A stretch of 64,000 nucleotides of DNA from Dromiciops gliroides (GCF_019393635.1 NC_057867.1:52940643-53004642); one strand, 5' to 3'; positions 1 through 11,700 are shown, counted from the stretch's first letter. The notes: a model not told the origin generated them from the letters alone. Numbers and translations are program-made.

Positions 1-1146
1 GCCTCATCTCTAAAATATATAGGGAATTAAATCAAATTTATAAGAATCCAAGTCATTCCCCAATTGAGAAATGTTCAAAGGATATGAACAGGCAGTTTTC
101 TGATGAAGAAACCAAAGCTATCTATTCCCATATGAAAAAATGCTCTAAATCTCTAATGATTAGAGAGATGCAAATTAAAACAACTCTGAGGTACCACCTG
201 ACACCTATCAGATTGGCTAAAATGACAAAAAAGAAAGATAATAAATGTTGGAGAGGCTGTGGGAAAATTGGAACACTAATGCATTGTTGGTGGAGCTGTG
301 AGCTGATCCAACCATTCTGGAGAGCGATTTGGAATTATACCCAAAGGGCGATAAAGCTGTGCATACCCTTTGACCCAGCAATTCCACTTTTAGGTCTTTT
401 GCCCAAAGAAATCATGGAAGGGGGAAAGGGACCCACATGTACAAAAATATTTATAGCTGCTCTTTACGTGGTAGCAAGGAATTGGAAGTTGAGGGGGTGC
501 CCATCCATTGGGAAATGGCTGGACAAGTTGTGGTATATGAATACAATGGAATACTATTGTGCTGTAAGAAATGATGAGCAGGAAGAGTTCAGAGAAACCT
601 GGAGGGTCTTACGTGAGCTGATGATGAGTGAGATGAGCAGAACCAGAAGAACGTTGTACACAGTATCATGAACATTGAGTGTTGACCTACTGTGATGGAC
701 TAGATTCTTCTCACCAATGCAATGGTACAGAAGAGTTCCAGGGAACTCATGATAGAAGAGGATCTCCAAATCCAAGAAAAAAAAAAGAAAGAAAAAACTG
801 TGGAATGTAGATGCTGATTGAACCATATTATTTCTTTTGTTTTGGGTGCTGTTGGTTTTTTTTCTATTTTGAGGTTTTGCATCACTGCTCTGATTTTTTC
901 TCTTGTAGCAGGATTAATGCAGAAATAGGATTAATGTTATTATGTGTATATATATGTGTGTGTATATATCTATATCTATATGTATAGAGATATATAGATA
1001 TAACCTATATCAGATTACCTGCTGTCTAGGGGAGGGGGGAGGGAGGGAGAAAAATCTGAAATTGTAAAGCTTGTATAAACAAAAGTTGAGAACTATCTTT
1101 ACATGTAACGGAAAAAATAAAATACCTTATACATAAAAAAAAAAGA
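1..1146 (+). mobile_element. Young L1 3' end (copy A)
   Basis: This is the 3' part of a LINE-1: the C-terminal part of ORF2 (to 672), a 3' UTR with a TA/TG-rich stretch (about 940-1005) and a purine-rich block (1029-1050), and an A-tract at about 1131-1145. It matches the reverse complement of the L1 at 30755-31920 with few differences, so both come from the same recently active subfamily. The element continues beyond the window start, so its 5' end and first target duplication cannot be seen. The A-tract runs straight into an older minus-strand L1 at 1147, so copy A probably inserted into that element. Confidence 0.9.
84..671 (+). pseudogene. L1 ORF2 C-terminal fragment (copy A)
   Basis: This open frame of 195 codons is the C-terminal end of L1 ORF2p. 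It holds the zinc-knuckle-like region (CWRGCGKIGTLMHCWWSC, residues about 55-72) and the typical ending with KLWYMNTMEYY and RRTLY. The equivalent frame at 31218-32641 reads SSTLSVDLL after TVS. Here one base change turns the second serine TCA into TGA, so the protein stops eight residues early. The ATG given is internal: the frame is a 5'-cut fragment with no reverse-transcriptase or endonuclease domain in the window. It is a relic with no independent function. Confidence 0.85.
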
Positions 1147-2362
1147 AATGAGGCCTTTATCAGAAGTACTGGCTGTAAAAATTGTTTCTCAGCTTTCTGC
1201 CTCCCTCCTAATTTTTGCTGCATTGCTTCTCTTTGTACAAAACCTTTATAATTTAATGTAATCAAAGTCATCCATTGTGCATTTCATAATATTCTCTATC
1301 TCTTGTTTGGTCATAAATTCTCCTCCTCTCCATAGATCTGAGAGGCAAACTATTCCTTTCTCTCCTAATTTACCTATGGCATCACCCTTTATGTCTAAAT
1401 CATGTACCCATTTTGACCTTATTTTGGTATATGGTGTAAGATGTTGGTCTATGACTAGTTTCTGCCATACTATCTTCCAGTTTTCCCAGCAGTTTTTGTC
1501 ACATAGTGAGTTTCTATCTCAGAAGCTGGAGTCTTTGGTTTTATCAAACAGTATTTTACTAAAGTCATTTACTACCTTGTCTCCTATTCCATTGATCTAC
1601 CACTCAATTTCTTATCCAGTACCAAATAGCTTTGATGACTGCTGATTTCTAGTATAGCTTCAGATTTAATATGGCTTATCCCACCTTCCTGTGTAGTCTT
1701 TTTCATTAGTTCCTTGATATTCTTGACCTTTTGGTCTTCCAGATGAATGTTGTTATTATTTTTTCTAGCTCTATAAAATAATTTTTCCATAGTCTGATTG
1801 GTATGGCACTGAATAAGTAGATTAATTGGGGTAGAATTGTCATTTTTATTACATTAGCTCAGCCTATCTGTGAACAATAGTTTTCCAGTTGTTTAGATCT
1901 GATTTTATTTGTGTGAAGTGTTTTGTAATTCTGTTCATAGAGACCCAGGATTTGCCTTGGCAGGTAGACTCCCAAATATTTTATATTGGCTACTGTTAAT
2001 TTAAATGGAATTTCTCTTTCTATCTTTTGCTGCTGAGCTTTGTTGGTCATATATAAAAATGCTGATGATTTATGTGGATTTATTTTATATCCTGCAACTT
2101 TGCTAAAATTGTTAATTGTTTCAAGGAGTTTTTTACTTGATTCTCTAGGGTTTTCTAGGTATACCTACATATCATCTGCAGAGAGTGATAGTTTTGTTTC
2201 CTCCTTGCCTATTCTTATTCCTTTAATTCCCTTTTCTTCTCTTATTGCTAAAGCTAACATTTCTAGTACAATATTAAATAATAGAGGTATAATGGACATC
2301 CCTGTTTCACCCCGATCTTATTGGGAATGCCTCTAGCTTATCCCCATTACATATAATGTTTG
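1147..2362 (-). mobile_element. Old L1 ORF2 fragment (copy B)
   Basis: This is antisense L1 ORF2 sequence equivalent to 3378-4420 in copy C. It has no 3' UTR of its own; its 3' side is cut off by copy A and its 5' side stops near 2362, where the 3' UTR of copy C begins. From 1147 to about 1750 it is almost identical to 3378-3975 (one clear substitution and one short indel), although both are riddled with stops. Beyond that point it drops to about 90% identity. It keeps about 180 bp (about 1750-1935) that copy C has lost. Confidence 0.85.
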
Positions 2363-2739
2363 ATGAACTGCTTTTATTATTTTCCAGTTACATGTAAAGA
2401 TAGTTTTTAATATTTATTTTCATAAGATTTTTAGTTCCAAATTTTTCTCCCTCCCTCCCTTTTCTTCCCCCTCCTCAAGACAGCAAGCATTCTGATATAG
2501 GTTATATATGTACAATCACATTAAACATATTTCTGCATTAGTCATATTGTGAAAGAAGAATCAGAGCACAAGGGGAAAACCTCAAAAAAGAAAAACAGCC
2601 AAAAAGTAGAAACAGTGTGGTTCAATCTGCATTCAGAATCCACAGTTCTTTTTTCTGGATGTGGAGAACATTTTCTATCATGAGCTCTTTCAAATTGTCT
2701 TGTGTCATTGCACTGCTGAGAAGATCCAAGTCTATCACA

Positions 2740-5700
2740 GCTGATGATCTCACAATGTTGCTGTTACTGTGTATAATGTTCTCCAGGTTCTTCTCACTTC
2801 ACTCAGCATCAGTCCACTTAAGTCTTTCCAGGTTTTTCTGAAATCTGCCTGCTCACCATTTCTTACAGCACAACTTACTCAGCCATTCCCCAATTGATAG
2901 GCATTTACTCAATTTCCAATTCTTTGCTACCACAAAGAGAGGTGCTAGAACTATTTTGTACATGTGGGTCCTTTTCCATTTTCTATGATCTCTTTGGGAT
3001 ACAGACCTAATAGTGGTACTACTGGGTCAAAGAGTATGCACAATCCCATAGCCCTTTGCGTATAGTTCCAAATTGCTCTCCAGAATGGTTGAATCACATC
3101 ACAGCTCCACCAACAATGCATTAGTGTTCTAGTTTTCCCACAGCTTCTCCAACATTTATTATTTTCCTTTTTTGTCATATTAGCCAATCTGATACCTGAG
3201 AGTTGTTTTAATTTGCATTTCTCTGATCAATAGTGATTTAGAGCATTTTTTCATATGACAATAGATAGTTTTGATTTCTTCATCTGAAAACTGCCTGTTC
3301 ATATCCTTTGACCATTTCTCAATTGGGGAATGACTTGCATTCTTATAAATTTGATTTAGTTCCCTATATATTTTAGAAATGAGGCCTTTATCAGAAGTAC
3401 TGGCTGTAAAAATTGTTTCTCAGCTTTCTGCCTCCCTCCTAATTTTTGCTGCATTGCTTCTCTTTGTACAAAACCTTTATAATTTAATGTAATCAAAGTC
3501 ATCCATTGTGCATTTCATAATATTCTCTATCTCTTGTTTGGTCATAAATTCTCCTCCTCTCCATAGATCTGAGAGGCAAACTATTCCTTTCTCTCCTAAT
3601 TTACCTATGGCATCACCCTTTATGTCTAAATCATGTACCCATTTTGACCTTATTTTGGAATATGGTGTAAGATGTTGGTCTATGACTAGTTTCTGCCATA
3701 CTATCTTCCAGTTTTCCCAGCAGTTTTTGTCACATAGTGAGTTTCTATCTCAGAAGCTGGAGTCTTTGGTTTTATCAAACAGTATTTTACTAAAGTCATT
3801 TACTACCTTGTCTCCTATTCCATTGATCTACCACTCAATTTCTTATCCAGTACCAAATAGCTTTGATGACTGCTGATTTCTAGTATAGCTTCAGATTTAA
3901 TATGGCTTATCCCACCTTCCTGTGTAGTTTTTTCATTAGTTCCTTGATATTCTTGACCTTTTGGTCTTCCAGATGAATTTTGTAATTGTGTTCATAGAGT
4001 TCCTGGGTTTGTCTTGGCAGGTAGACTCCCAAGTATTTTATATTGCCTACTTTAAATGGAATTTCTTTTTCTATCTCTTGCTGCTGAGCTTTGTTGGTCA
4101 TGTATAGAAATGCTGATGATTTCTGTGGGTTTATTTTATATCCTACAACTTTGCTAAAATTGTTAATTGTTTCAAGGAGTTTTTTAGTTGATTCTCTAGG
4201 ATTCTGTAAGTATACCATCATAACATCTGCAGAGTGATAGTTTTGTTTCTTCCTTGCCTATTCTAACTCTTTTAATTCCTTTTTCTTCTCTTATTGCTAA
4301 AGCTAACATTTCTAGTACAATATGAAATAATAGAGGTGATAATGGACATCCCTGTTTCACCCCTGATCTTATTGGGAATGCCTCTAACTTATCCCCATTA
4401 CATATAATGTTTGCTGATGGTTTTAGATACATACTGCTTATTGTTTTAAAGAAAGTTCCACCTATTCCTTTGCTCTCTAGTGCTTTTAATTGGAATGAGT
4501 GTTGCATTTTTGTCAATCTTTCTCTGCATCTATTGCGATAATCATATGATTTTGGTTAGTTTTCTTACTGATGTGGTTGATTATGTTGATAGTTTTCCTA
4601 ATGTTGAAGCAGCCCTGCATTCCTGGTATAAATCCCACGTTTTCATTGTGTATTATCCTGGTGATGAATTGCTATAATTTCCTTGTTAACATTTTCTTTC
4701 AGATTTTTGCATTGATATTGATTAAGGAAATTGGTCTGTAATTTTCTTAATGTTTTGGCTCTACCTGTTTTAGGTATCAACACCGTATTGTGTCATAAAA
4801 GGAATTTGGTAGAACCCCTTCTTCACCTGTATTTCTAAATAATTTTATAGTATTGGTATTAATTGTTCTTTAAATGTTTGGTAGAATTCACTTGTAAACC
4901 CATCTGGCCCTAACGATTTTTTCTTAGGGATTTCATTGATGGCTTGTTCAATTTCTTTTTCTGAAATGGGCTTATTTAACAATTTTATTTCCCCTTCTGT
5001 TAATCTGGGCAGTTAATATTTTTGTAAATATTCATCCATTTCATCTAGCTTGTCACATTTATTGCCAGACAGTTGAGTCAAATAGTTCCTAATTATTGAT
5101 TTATTTTCCACTTCATTGGTGGTGAATTCACCCCTTTCATTTTTGATACTGGTAATTTCGTTTTCTGCTTTCTTTTTTTTTTTAAATCAAATTAACCAAA
5201 GGTTATCTATTTTATTCCTTTTTTTCATAAAACTAGATCTTAGTTTTATTGATTAATTCTATAGCTTTCTTACTTTCAGTTTTCTTAATTTCTCCTTTGA
5301 CTTTAAGAGTTTCTAATTTAGTATTTAATTGGGGATGTTTAATTTGTTCTTTTTATAGTTTTTTTAGTTGCATGCCCAATTTACTGATCTCCTCTTTCTC
5401 TATTTTATTCATGTAAGCATTTAGAGACATAAAATTTTCCCTAAGAACTGCTTTGGCTGCATCCCATAAGTTTTGGTGTGTTGTCTCATTGTTGTCATTG
5501 TCTTGGGTGAGGTCAATGATTGTTTCTGTGATTTGTTGTTTGGCCCACTCATTCTTTAGGATAAGGTTATTTAGTTTCCACTGAATTTTCAGTCTGTCAT
5601 TCCATGGTTCTTTATTACATATAATTTTTATTGTATCATGATCTGAAAAGGATGCATTTACTATTTCTGCCTTGCTACATTTGACTGTGAGGTTTTTGTG

Positions 5701-6260
5701 CCTGTGCTATGTACCATTGAGAAAAAGATACATTCCTTTCTATCCCCATTTAGTATTCTCCAGATATCTATCATATATAAATTTTCAAAAATTCTATTCA
5801 CCTCTTTAACTTCTTTCTTATTTATTTTGTGCTTAAATTTATCTAGTTCTGAGAGGGGAAGGTTCAGATCCCCCACTAGTATAGTTTTGCTGCCTGTTTC
5901 CTCTTGTAACTCATTCAACTTCTCTAAGAATTTGGATGCTATGCCACTTGGTACATATATATGTTTAGTATTCATATTGCTTCATTGTCTATGGTACCTT
6001 TTAGCAAGATGTAGTTTCCTTCCTTATCTCTTTTAATTAGATCTATTTTTGCCTTTGCTTTGTCTAAGATAAGGATTGCTGACCCTGCTTTTTTTACTTT
6101 GGCTGAATCATAATATACTCTGTGTATATCTCTCTGCTTCAAATGTGGTTCTTGTAAACAATATATTGTAGGATTCTGGTTTTTAATCCACTCTGCTATT
6201 CACTTCAGTTTTATGGCAGAGTTTATCCAATTCACAGTTATTATTACTATTTCCCTCCAT
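2740..6260 (-). pseudogene. Broken L1 ORF2 (endonuclease-reverse transcriptase)
   Basis: This is the remains of the L1 ORF2 protein. The N-terminal apurinic endonuclease is readable at 5975-5661 (ILVGDLNLPLSELD, in the place of the usual GDFN block). A reverse-transcriptase piece is readable at 4516-4196 ([20 protein letters not shown] followed by L-rich sequence). The C-terminal cysteine region is readable at 3187-2951 (CWRSCGKTRTLMHCWWSCD). The YADD-type catalytic stretch lies near 4235-4220 and is damaged (CRCYDGIL). About 180 bp are deleted near 3977. At least several frameshifts separate the readable pieces, so no enzyme can be made. Confidence 0.85.
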
Positions 6261-6640
6261 CCTATTTTCCCCTTTTGTTTGTACTTTTTTTCTTTTTTCA
6301 CCCTATTCCTCCTCACCAGCATTTTGCTTCTAATGTCTGCCCTCCCTTCTGTCAGTGACACCCCTTTCTCCTTGCCCTTTTTATTTCCCTAAAGGGTAAG
6401 CTAAATTTCTTTATTCACATAAGTGTATATGTTATTCCCTCTTTGAACCAAATCTGATGAGAGTAAGGTTGAAACAATGCTCACCCCTCCCTTCTTTCCC
6501 TCTATTGTAATAGTTTTTTTGCATCTCTTCATAAGATGTAATTAACCCCATTCCACCTCCCCTTTTCTCTTGGCCCCATATACTCCTTTTTCACCCCTTA
6601 TTTTTCTTTATATCATCACATCAAAGACAATTTCTACCTA

Positions 6641-6734
6641 TAGAAAGAGGAGAAACAGAAAGGAAGAAGAGTTAGTGAATAGAGAGGAGTCAACAGAAAC
6701 AGGAGTGACAGTGAAGAGAGGTAGGGATTGGAGT
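6641..6734. repeat. Satellite-derived 94-bp patch inside L1 copy C
   Basis: This block is identical, base for base and in the same orientation, to 10430-10523 in the purine minisatellite 3.8 kb away. The flanks on both sides are ordinary L1 spacer sequence (for example ATCTGCCCAAATACAG downstream) and do not match the satellite. The patch is purine-rich while the surrounding L1 plus strand is pyrimidine-rich, so it stands out by composition too. No duplicated flanks or A-tract are visible, so it does not look like a retrotransposition. Confidence 0.9.
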
Positions 6735-7077
6735 GTATACCCCTATCTGCCCAAATACAGTTTTCAAGAGTTATAAGTATTCTCTTCCCTTGTAGGGATG
6801 TAAACAGTTTAACCTTATTGAATAACTTTTTTCCTGTTTACCTTTTTATACTTCTCTTGAGTCTTGTATTTGAAGATCTTTTTTTTTTTCTGTTTAGTTC
6901 TGGTCTTTTAATCAGGAAACCTTGGAAGTCCCCTATTTCATTGAATGTCCATCTTTTCCCCTGAAAGAGAATGCTCAGTTTGGCTGGGTAGTTGATTCTT
7001 AGTTGCACTCCAAGCTCCTTTGCCAGGTTCTGTGCAGTCCTGACTGTGGCTCTGTGATATATATATATATATATTTT

Positions 7078-7218
7078 TTTTTGCGGGGCAATGAAGGTTA
7101 AGTGACTTGTCCGGGGTCACACAGCTAGTAAGTGTCAAGTGTCTGAGGCCAGATTTGAATTCAGGTCCTCCTGAATCCAGGGCTGGTGCTTTATCCATTG
7201 TGCCACCTAGCTGCCCCC
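7078..7218 (-). mobile_element. tRNA-derived SINE (WSINE1-like)
   Basis: A full-length SINE on the minus strand: the head (CAGCTAGGTGGC type) is at 7218 and the T-rich tail is at 7074-7082. It sits in ORF1 of L1 copy C, so it is younger than that L1. The flanks TGTGATAT (7053-7060 region) and CATGATAT (7221-7230) may be a decayed target duplication. Confidence 0.88.
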
Positions 7219-7587
7219 TCCATGATATTTTAATTGTTCCTTCATGGCTGCTTGCAGTATTTTTTTTCCTTCACCTGATAATTCTGGAACTTGGTTATAT
7301 TATTCCTTGGAGTTTTTCCTTTTGGGATCCCTTTCAGGATGTGATTGGTGGGTTCTTTAATGACTATTTTATCATCTTATTCTGCACTATCATCTTTCAG
7401 GTAGTGCAATAATTTTCAAATTATCTCTCCTGGGTCTACTTTTCAGGTCAGTTTTCTTTCCAATGAGTCATTTTACAGTTTCTTCTCTTCTTTCATTCTT
7501 TTGATTCATTCCTGGTGTCTCATGGAATCATTAGCTTGCATCTGCCTAATTCTTAAGGTATTGGTTTTTTTTTTTTCAGTAAGCTTT

Positions 7588-7653
7588 GGTTTGTTTGTGG
7601 GGCAATGAGGGTTAAGTGACTTGCCCAGAGTCACACAGCCAGTAAGTGTCAAG
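7588..7653 (-). mobile_element. 5'-truncated SINE with target duplication
   Basis: Only the 3' half of the SINE (GGTTAAGTGACTTGCCC type, here antisense) is present. It is bounded by a perfect 13-bp repeat, TTCAGTAAGCTTT, at 7575-7587 and 7654-7666. This is a second SINE in ORF1 of L1 copy C. Confidence 0.88.
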
Positions 7654-8250
7654 TTCAGTAAGCTTTTAAAGCATTTCGTTTTCCATTTGGCCAACTGCAT
7701 TTTTTAAAGAATTGTTTTCTTCAGTCAATTTTTGTGCTTCCTTTCCCAAGCTATTGATTCTTTTTCATAACTTTATGTGTAGCTCTCACTTCTTTTACCG
7801 TTTTTTTCTTCTACTACTCTCATTTGATTTTTAAAATCTTTTTTGAGCTCTTCTAAGAAGGCTTTTTGGTCTTGGGACAAATTCATCTTCCCCCTTGAGG
7901 CTTCACATGTAGACATTTTGAGAGTATTTTCCTCATCTGATTTTGTGTTTCGGTCTTCCCTGTGGATACAGAGGCCACAGTGGCTTGTGGATTCCTCAAT
8001 GCTCTGGGCAGTTCTCCAGCTGGCAGATCTCACAACCAGTCTGCTGCGCTCCCCTTTCACCGAAGTGAGACAAACTTTTCATGAGGTCTTCAAAATTATC
8101 TCAAGTTTGATGATTTTGGCTATGTCTTTCTGTAGGTTCTATAGCTCTAGAGTCCATTAAGAGGCTTGATTTAATGTTGTTTTTGAGGAAAACACAGGGG
8201 ATCTCAGGCAACTTTCTGGCTTATCTCCAACATCTTGACTCTGCTCGCTA

Positions 8251-8920
8251 TCCTAAGTTTTCACAGTGCCTCATATAATTATGCATTGGTGTGACCCTGC
8301 GTAATTAAACTCAGATGGAATAAATGGGCTCATAGGCAGAGGTGTTACACAGCATTGCTGCCCAACGCGGATTAACAGGTAACTGAAAAATAAATTTAAA
8401 TCATGTTAGTATATAGTTTTCAAGGTCAATATATAGCCAGCAGGGATCCTTCTGTACAATGTGGTGGCATGCTTATGTTATCTAGCCCCGGGTCAAAGAT
8501 AACATCTCCTTGCTTTTCCTCACCCAGGCTACCATGGCAGGATTTGCTCACTCGGTAACACTCCCCAAGAACAAAAAGACTCTTTTTTTTAGAGACAAAA
8601 TAGAGGTTTGACTAGGGGCATACTTTGCTGTGGCCTCCTTCTTTCCTCCCAGTTTCTTAAACTTCACTATTTAGCCAAAGTAAAACACATAGTAACACAC
8701 TTAAGTCCACAAACATATCCTAACTGAAGCCCTATTTTCCTCTCCCATAGAAATGTCACTAGCATCTACAAAGGGAAGTGAGGTATCCTGTCTAGTCTCA
8801 CTAGTGGAGTAGTTGTGCCAGTGGGATCATGGTGAAGCCTCCAAAGGACTGAGTGAGCCGTCTTTGGATGCAGAGTCAAGGTAAGTAATGGGTTCAAATT
8901 TCACCCCTAACATTTAGTGG
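8251..8920. other. Unique sequence between L1 and satellite
   Basis: No repeat family, open frame or RNA gene is recognisable here. Base composition is mixed and unlike the pyrimidine-rich L1 spacer on one side and the purine satellite on the other. The stretch 8930-8945 marks the start of the GAGAGA-rich sequence. Confidence 0.5.
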
Positions 8921-9235
8921 CTTTTGGGCAAGTGAGAGAGAGATAAGGAGACAGATAAATAGGTAGATGCAGATATAGAGAAACAGAGAGGAAGAGAGGG
9001 AGTACAGTTAGCAAATAGAGAGAGGAGTGACAGGGATTGGAGTCAGAGGAGAGTGTTAGAAAGGAGAGAGAAGAAGAGTTAGTTAATAGACATGTAGAAA
9101 TAGGAGAGACAGAGAGTAGAAATAGGAGAGTTAGAGAAGGGATTGGAGTCAGAGAGCAGAAACAGGAGTGAGGGAGGAGAGCAAGAAGACTCAGAGGAGT
9201 CACAGGAGAGAGGAGTTAGAGTGAAGTGGAGGAGA

Positions 9236-9383
9236 GGGGCAGCTAGGTGGCGCAGTGGATAGAGCGCCGGCCCTGGAGTCAGGAGTACCTGAGTTCAAAT
9301 CCAGCCTCAGACATTTAACACTTACTAGCTGTGTGACCCTGGGCAAGTCACTTAACCCCAGTTGCCTCCCAAAAAAAAAAAAA
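9236..9383 (+). mobile_element. Full-length SINE inside the minisatellite
   Basis: A clear WSINE1-like copy with A box TGGCGCAGTGG (9248-9258), B box GTTCAAATC (9293-9301) and an A-tract at 9371-9383. GAGGAGAG occurs on both sides and may be the target duplication, but the same motif is common in the satellite. It is the only non-satellite insertion in the array. Confidence 0.95.
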
Positions 9384-10557
9384 GAAATAGAGGAGAGACA
9401 GAAAGGGCAGAAACAGGAGTCACAGTGAAGACAGAGATAGAGATGTATAGGAGTCAGTGGATTGTTAGTGAATAGAGTGAGTATTGAGTCTAGAGAGTTA
9501 GATTGAGGACAGACAGAGAGGAGGCACAGAGGAGTCAGAGGAGGGTTTTAGAAAGAGGAGATATAGAGGGAGGAGAGGGAAGAGTTAGGGAAGAGAGGTA
9601 GAAATAGGAGAGTTAGAGAAGGGATTGGAGTCAGAAAGAGGAGATATAGAGGGAGGAGAGAGAGGAGAGTGTTAGAAATAGAAGAGAGAGGAGTCAGAGT
9701 GAAGACAGTTAGAAATAGAGATGTATGGGAGTCAGTGAGCAGAAACAGGAGTGAAAGTAAAGAGAGAAAGGAGTCACAGAAGAGAGGTAGAAAGTGGGGA
9801 GACAGAGAGGGCAAAGTGTGAAAGGATATAGTGAAAAGAGGCATTAGAGTCAGTGTAGAGAGTTAGAAATAGAAGAGAGAGGAGTCAGTGGATTGTTAGT
9901 GAATAGGGTGAGTATTGAGTGGAAAGAGTTAGATTGAGGACAAACAGTGAGGAGGGAGAGGACTCACATTGAAGAGAGAGTGGAGGTAGAAATAAGAGAG
10001 TTAGAGAAGGGATTGGAGTCAGGAAGAAAAAGAGAGACAGGACAAAGTGTGAGAGGATAGAGTGAAGACAGAAATAGAGATAGAAATGTATAAGAGTCAG
10101 TGGATTGAATAGGGTGAGTATTGAGTGTAGAGAGTTAGTAAAGAGAGAGAGAGAAAGTGGAAAGAAAGAGCACAAAGAGAGAGTAGAGTCGGAGAGCAGA
10201 AACAGGAGTGAGTGCAGAGAGGAATTTTAGTCAGAGGAGTTAGAGGAGGGGGTGGAAATAGAGACAGAGAGGATAGAGTGGAGAGAGTTGGAGTCAGAGA
10301 GCAGAAACAGGAGTGAGAGTGAAGAGAGGTAGAAGAGGAGAGGCATGAGAGTTAGATTGAGGACAGACAGAGGGGGATAAGAGTGAAGAGGAGAGACGGA
10401 GAGGAGTTAGAGTGGAGAGAGAGAAGAGTTAGAAAGAGGAGAAACAGAAAGGAAGAAGAGTTAGTGAATAGAGAGGAGTCAACAGAAACAGGAGTGACAG
10501 TGAAGAGAGGTAGGGATTGGAGTTAGAGGAGAGACACAGGGAGAAGAGTAAAAGGAG

Positions 10558-10580
10558 TTTGAATCCAATCCCTCTCTACT
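10558..10580 (-). repeat. Strand-switched satellite block 1
   Basis: TTTGAATCCAATCCCTCTCT is the reverse complement of the common module AGAGAGGGATTGGATTCAAA, set into an otherwise purine-only strand. It is followed directly by CTGAGTGTAGAG in the normal orientation. Confidence 0.8.
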
Positions 10581-11109
10581 CTGAGTGTAGAGAGTTGGAA
10601 AGAAGGGAGAGAGGGAGATGTTAGTGAAGAGAGAGAGAGGAGTCACAGGAGAGAGGTAGTAAGTGGAGAGACGTAGAGAGTTAGATTGAGGACAAACAGG
10701 AGTCAGAGAGCAGAAACAGGAGTGAGAGTGAAGAGAGAAAGGAGTCACAGGACTCAGAACAGAGAGGCGAAAGAGGAGAGACAGAGAGGACAAAGACAGA
10801 AGAGTTAGAGGACTCAGTGGAGAGACAGGAGTCAGAGAGCAGAAACAGGACTGAGAGTGTAGAGAGTGAGAGTGAAGGGAGAAAGGAGTCGCAGGAGACA
10901 GGACTCAGAACAGAGAGGTAGAAAGAGGGGAGTCAGAGTGAAGACAGATAGAGATGGATAGGAGTCAGTGGATTGTTAGTGAATTGGGTGAACATTGCGT
11001 GTTAGGGAGTTAGAGTGAAGTCAGGAGAGGCAGAGAGGAGTTAGAGGAGAGTGGTAGAAATAGGAGAGTTAGAGAGGGATTGGAATTAGAAAGAGGAGAG
11101 AAAGAGAGG

Positions 11110-11700
11110 GCAAAGTGTGAAAGGATAGAGTGTAGAGAGTTAGATTGAGGACAAACAGAGGGGGATAAGAGTGAAGAGGAGAGACGGAGAGGGATTGGAT
11201 TCAGAGTGTAGAGAGTTGGAAAGAAGAGGGAGAGGAGAGGTAGAAAGAGGAGATATAGAAGGATAAGAGAGAGAAGAGACAGAGGGAGAAGTGGGAGAGA
11301 GAGAGGTAGAAGAGTCACAGGAGAGTTAGAAATTGGAAAGAAAGAGCACAAAGAGAGAGTGGAGTGGAGAGAGGGGAATTGGTGTGAGAGCAGAGGCAGA
11401 GAGAGATTAGAGTTAGTGAAGAGAGAGGAGTCACAGGAGAAAGTTAGAGGACAGAGGAGAGACAGAATGTAGAGAGGGAGAAGAGTTAGTAAAGAGAGGA
11501 CTCAGAGGAGAGTGGTAGAGAGTTGGGAAGATGAGTGAGTGGAGAGAGGTAGAAATGGGAGAGTTAGAAAGTAGAGAGACAGAGAGGGCAAAAAGAGAGG
11601 AGTTAGTGAAGAAAGGTAGAAATAGGAGAGAGAGAGGGAGAAGAGTCACAGGAGCGAGTTAGAGGAGTGAGAGTGAAGAGAGAAAGGAATCATAGAAGTG
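11110..11700. repeat. Higher-order repeat unit, first copy
   Basis: The succession of modules from ACAAACAGAGGGGGATAAG (11151) through GAGGGGAATTGGTGTGAGAG (11371) to GAGTTGGGAAGATGAGTGAG (11529) recurs in the same order at 13648, 13951 and 14077. The spacing between matches is about 2,500-2,580 bp, varying with internal indels. Confidence 0.85.

Larger units (their letters stand above)
6780..8000 (-). pseudogene. Broken L1 ORF1 (RNA-binding protein)
   Basis: This is a relic of the L1 ORF1 nucleic-acid chaperone. The N-terminal coiled-coil part is readable near 7900-7700 (LSQDQKAFLEELKKDFKNQM). The start of the RRM domain is readable near 7460-7395 (RPRRDNLKIIALPE, matching the RPNLRLIGVPE type of block in known L1 ORF1p). 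The C-terminal domain is readable near 7030-6880 (INYPAKLSILFQGK, then F-IKRPEL). SINEs at 7078-7218 and 7588-7653, and several frameshifts, break it. The boundaries are approximate. Confidence 0.7.
2363..8250 (-). mobile_element. Near full-length decayed L1 (copy C)
   Basis: Read on the minus strand, this runs from a 5' UTR (about 8250-8060) through ORF1 (about 8000-6780), a pyrimidine-rich spacer (about 6780-6260) and ORF2 (about 6260-2740) to a 3' UTR (2740-2363). The order and the ~5.9-kb length fit a complete L1. Many frameshifts and stops break both frames, so it is dead. Two SINEs (7078-7218 and 7588-7653) and a 94-bp satellite patch (6641-6734) interrupt it. The 5' limit was set where L1-like sequence stops; no target duplication was found. 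Confidence 0.85.

Noticed and set aside
1-2362. L1 twin-priming inversion joining the plus and minus L1 pieces at 1146/1147
   Set aside because: In twin priming the inverted part lies 5' of the sense part. Here the minus part follows the A-tract, and the two parts differ in age, so a young insertion into an old L1 fits better.
9248-9301. tRNA gene suggested by A and B boxes
   Set aside because: The boxes belong to the SINE head; there is no cloverleaf that I can fold with an intact acceptor stem, and the body continues into the SINE tail.
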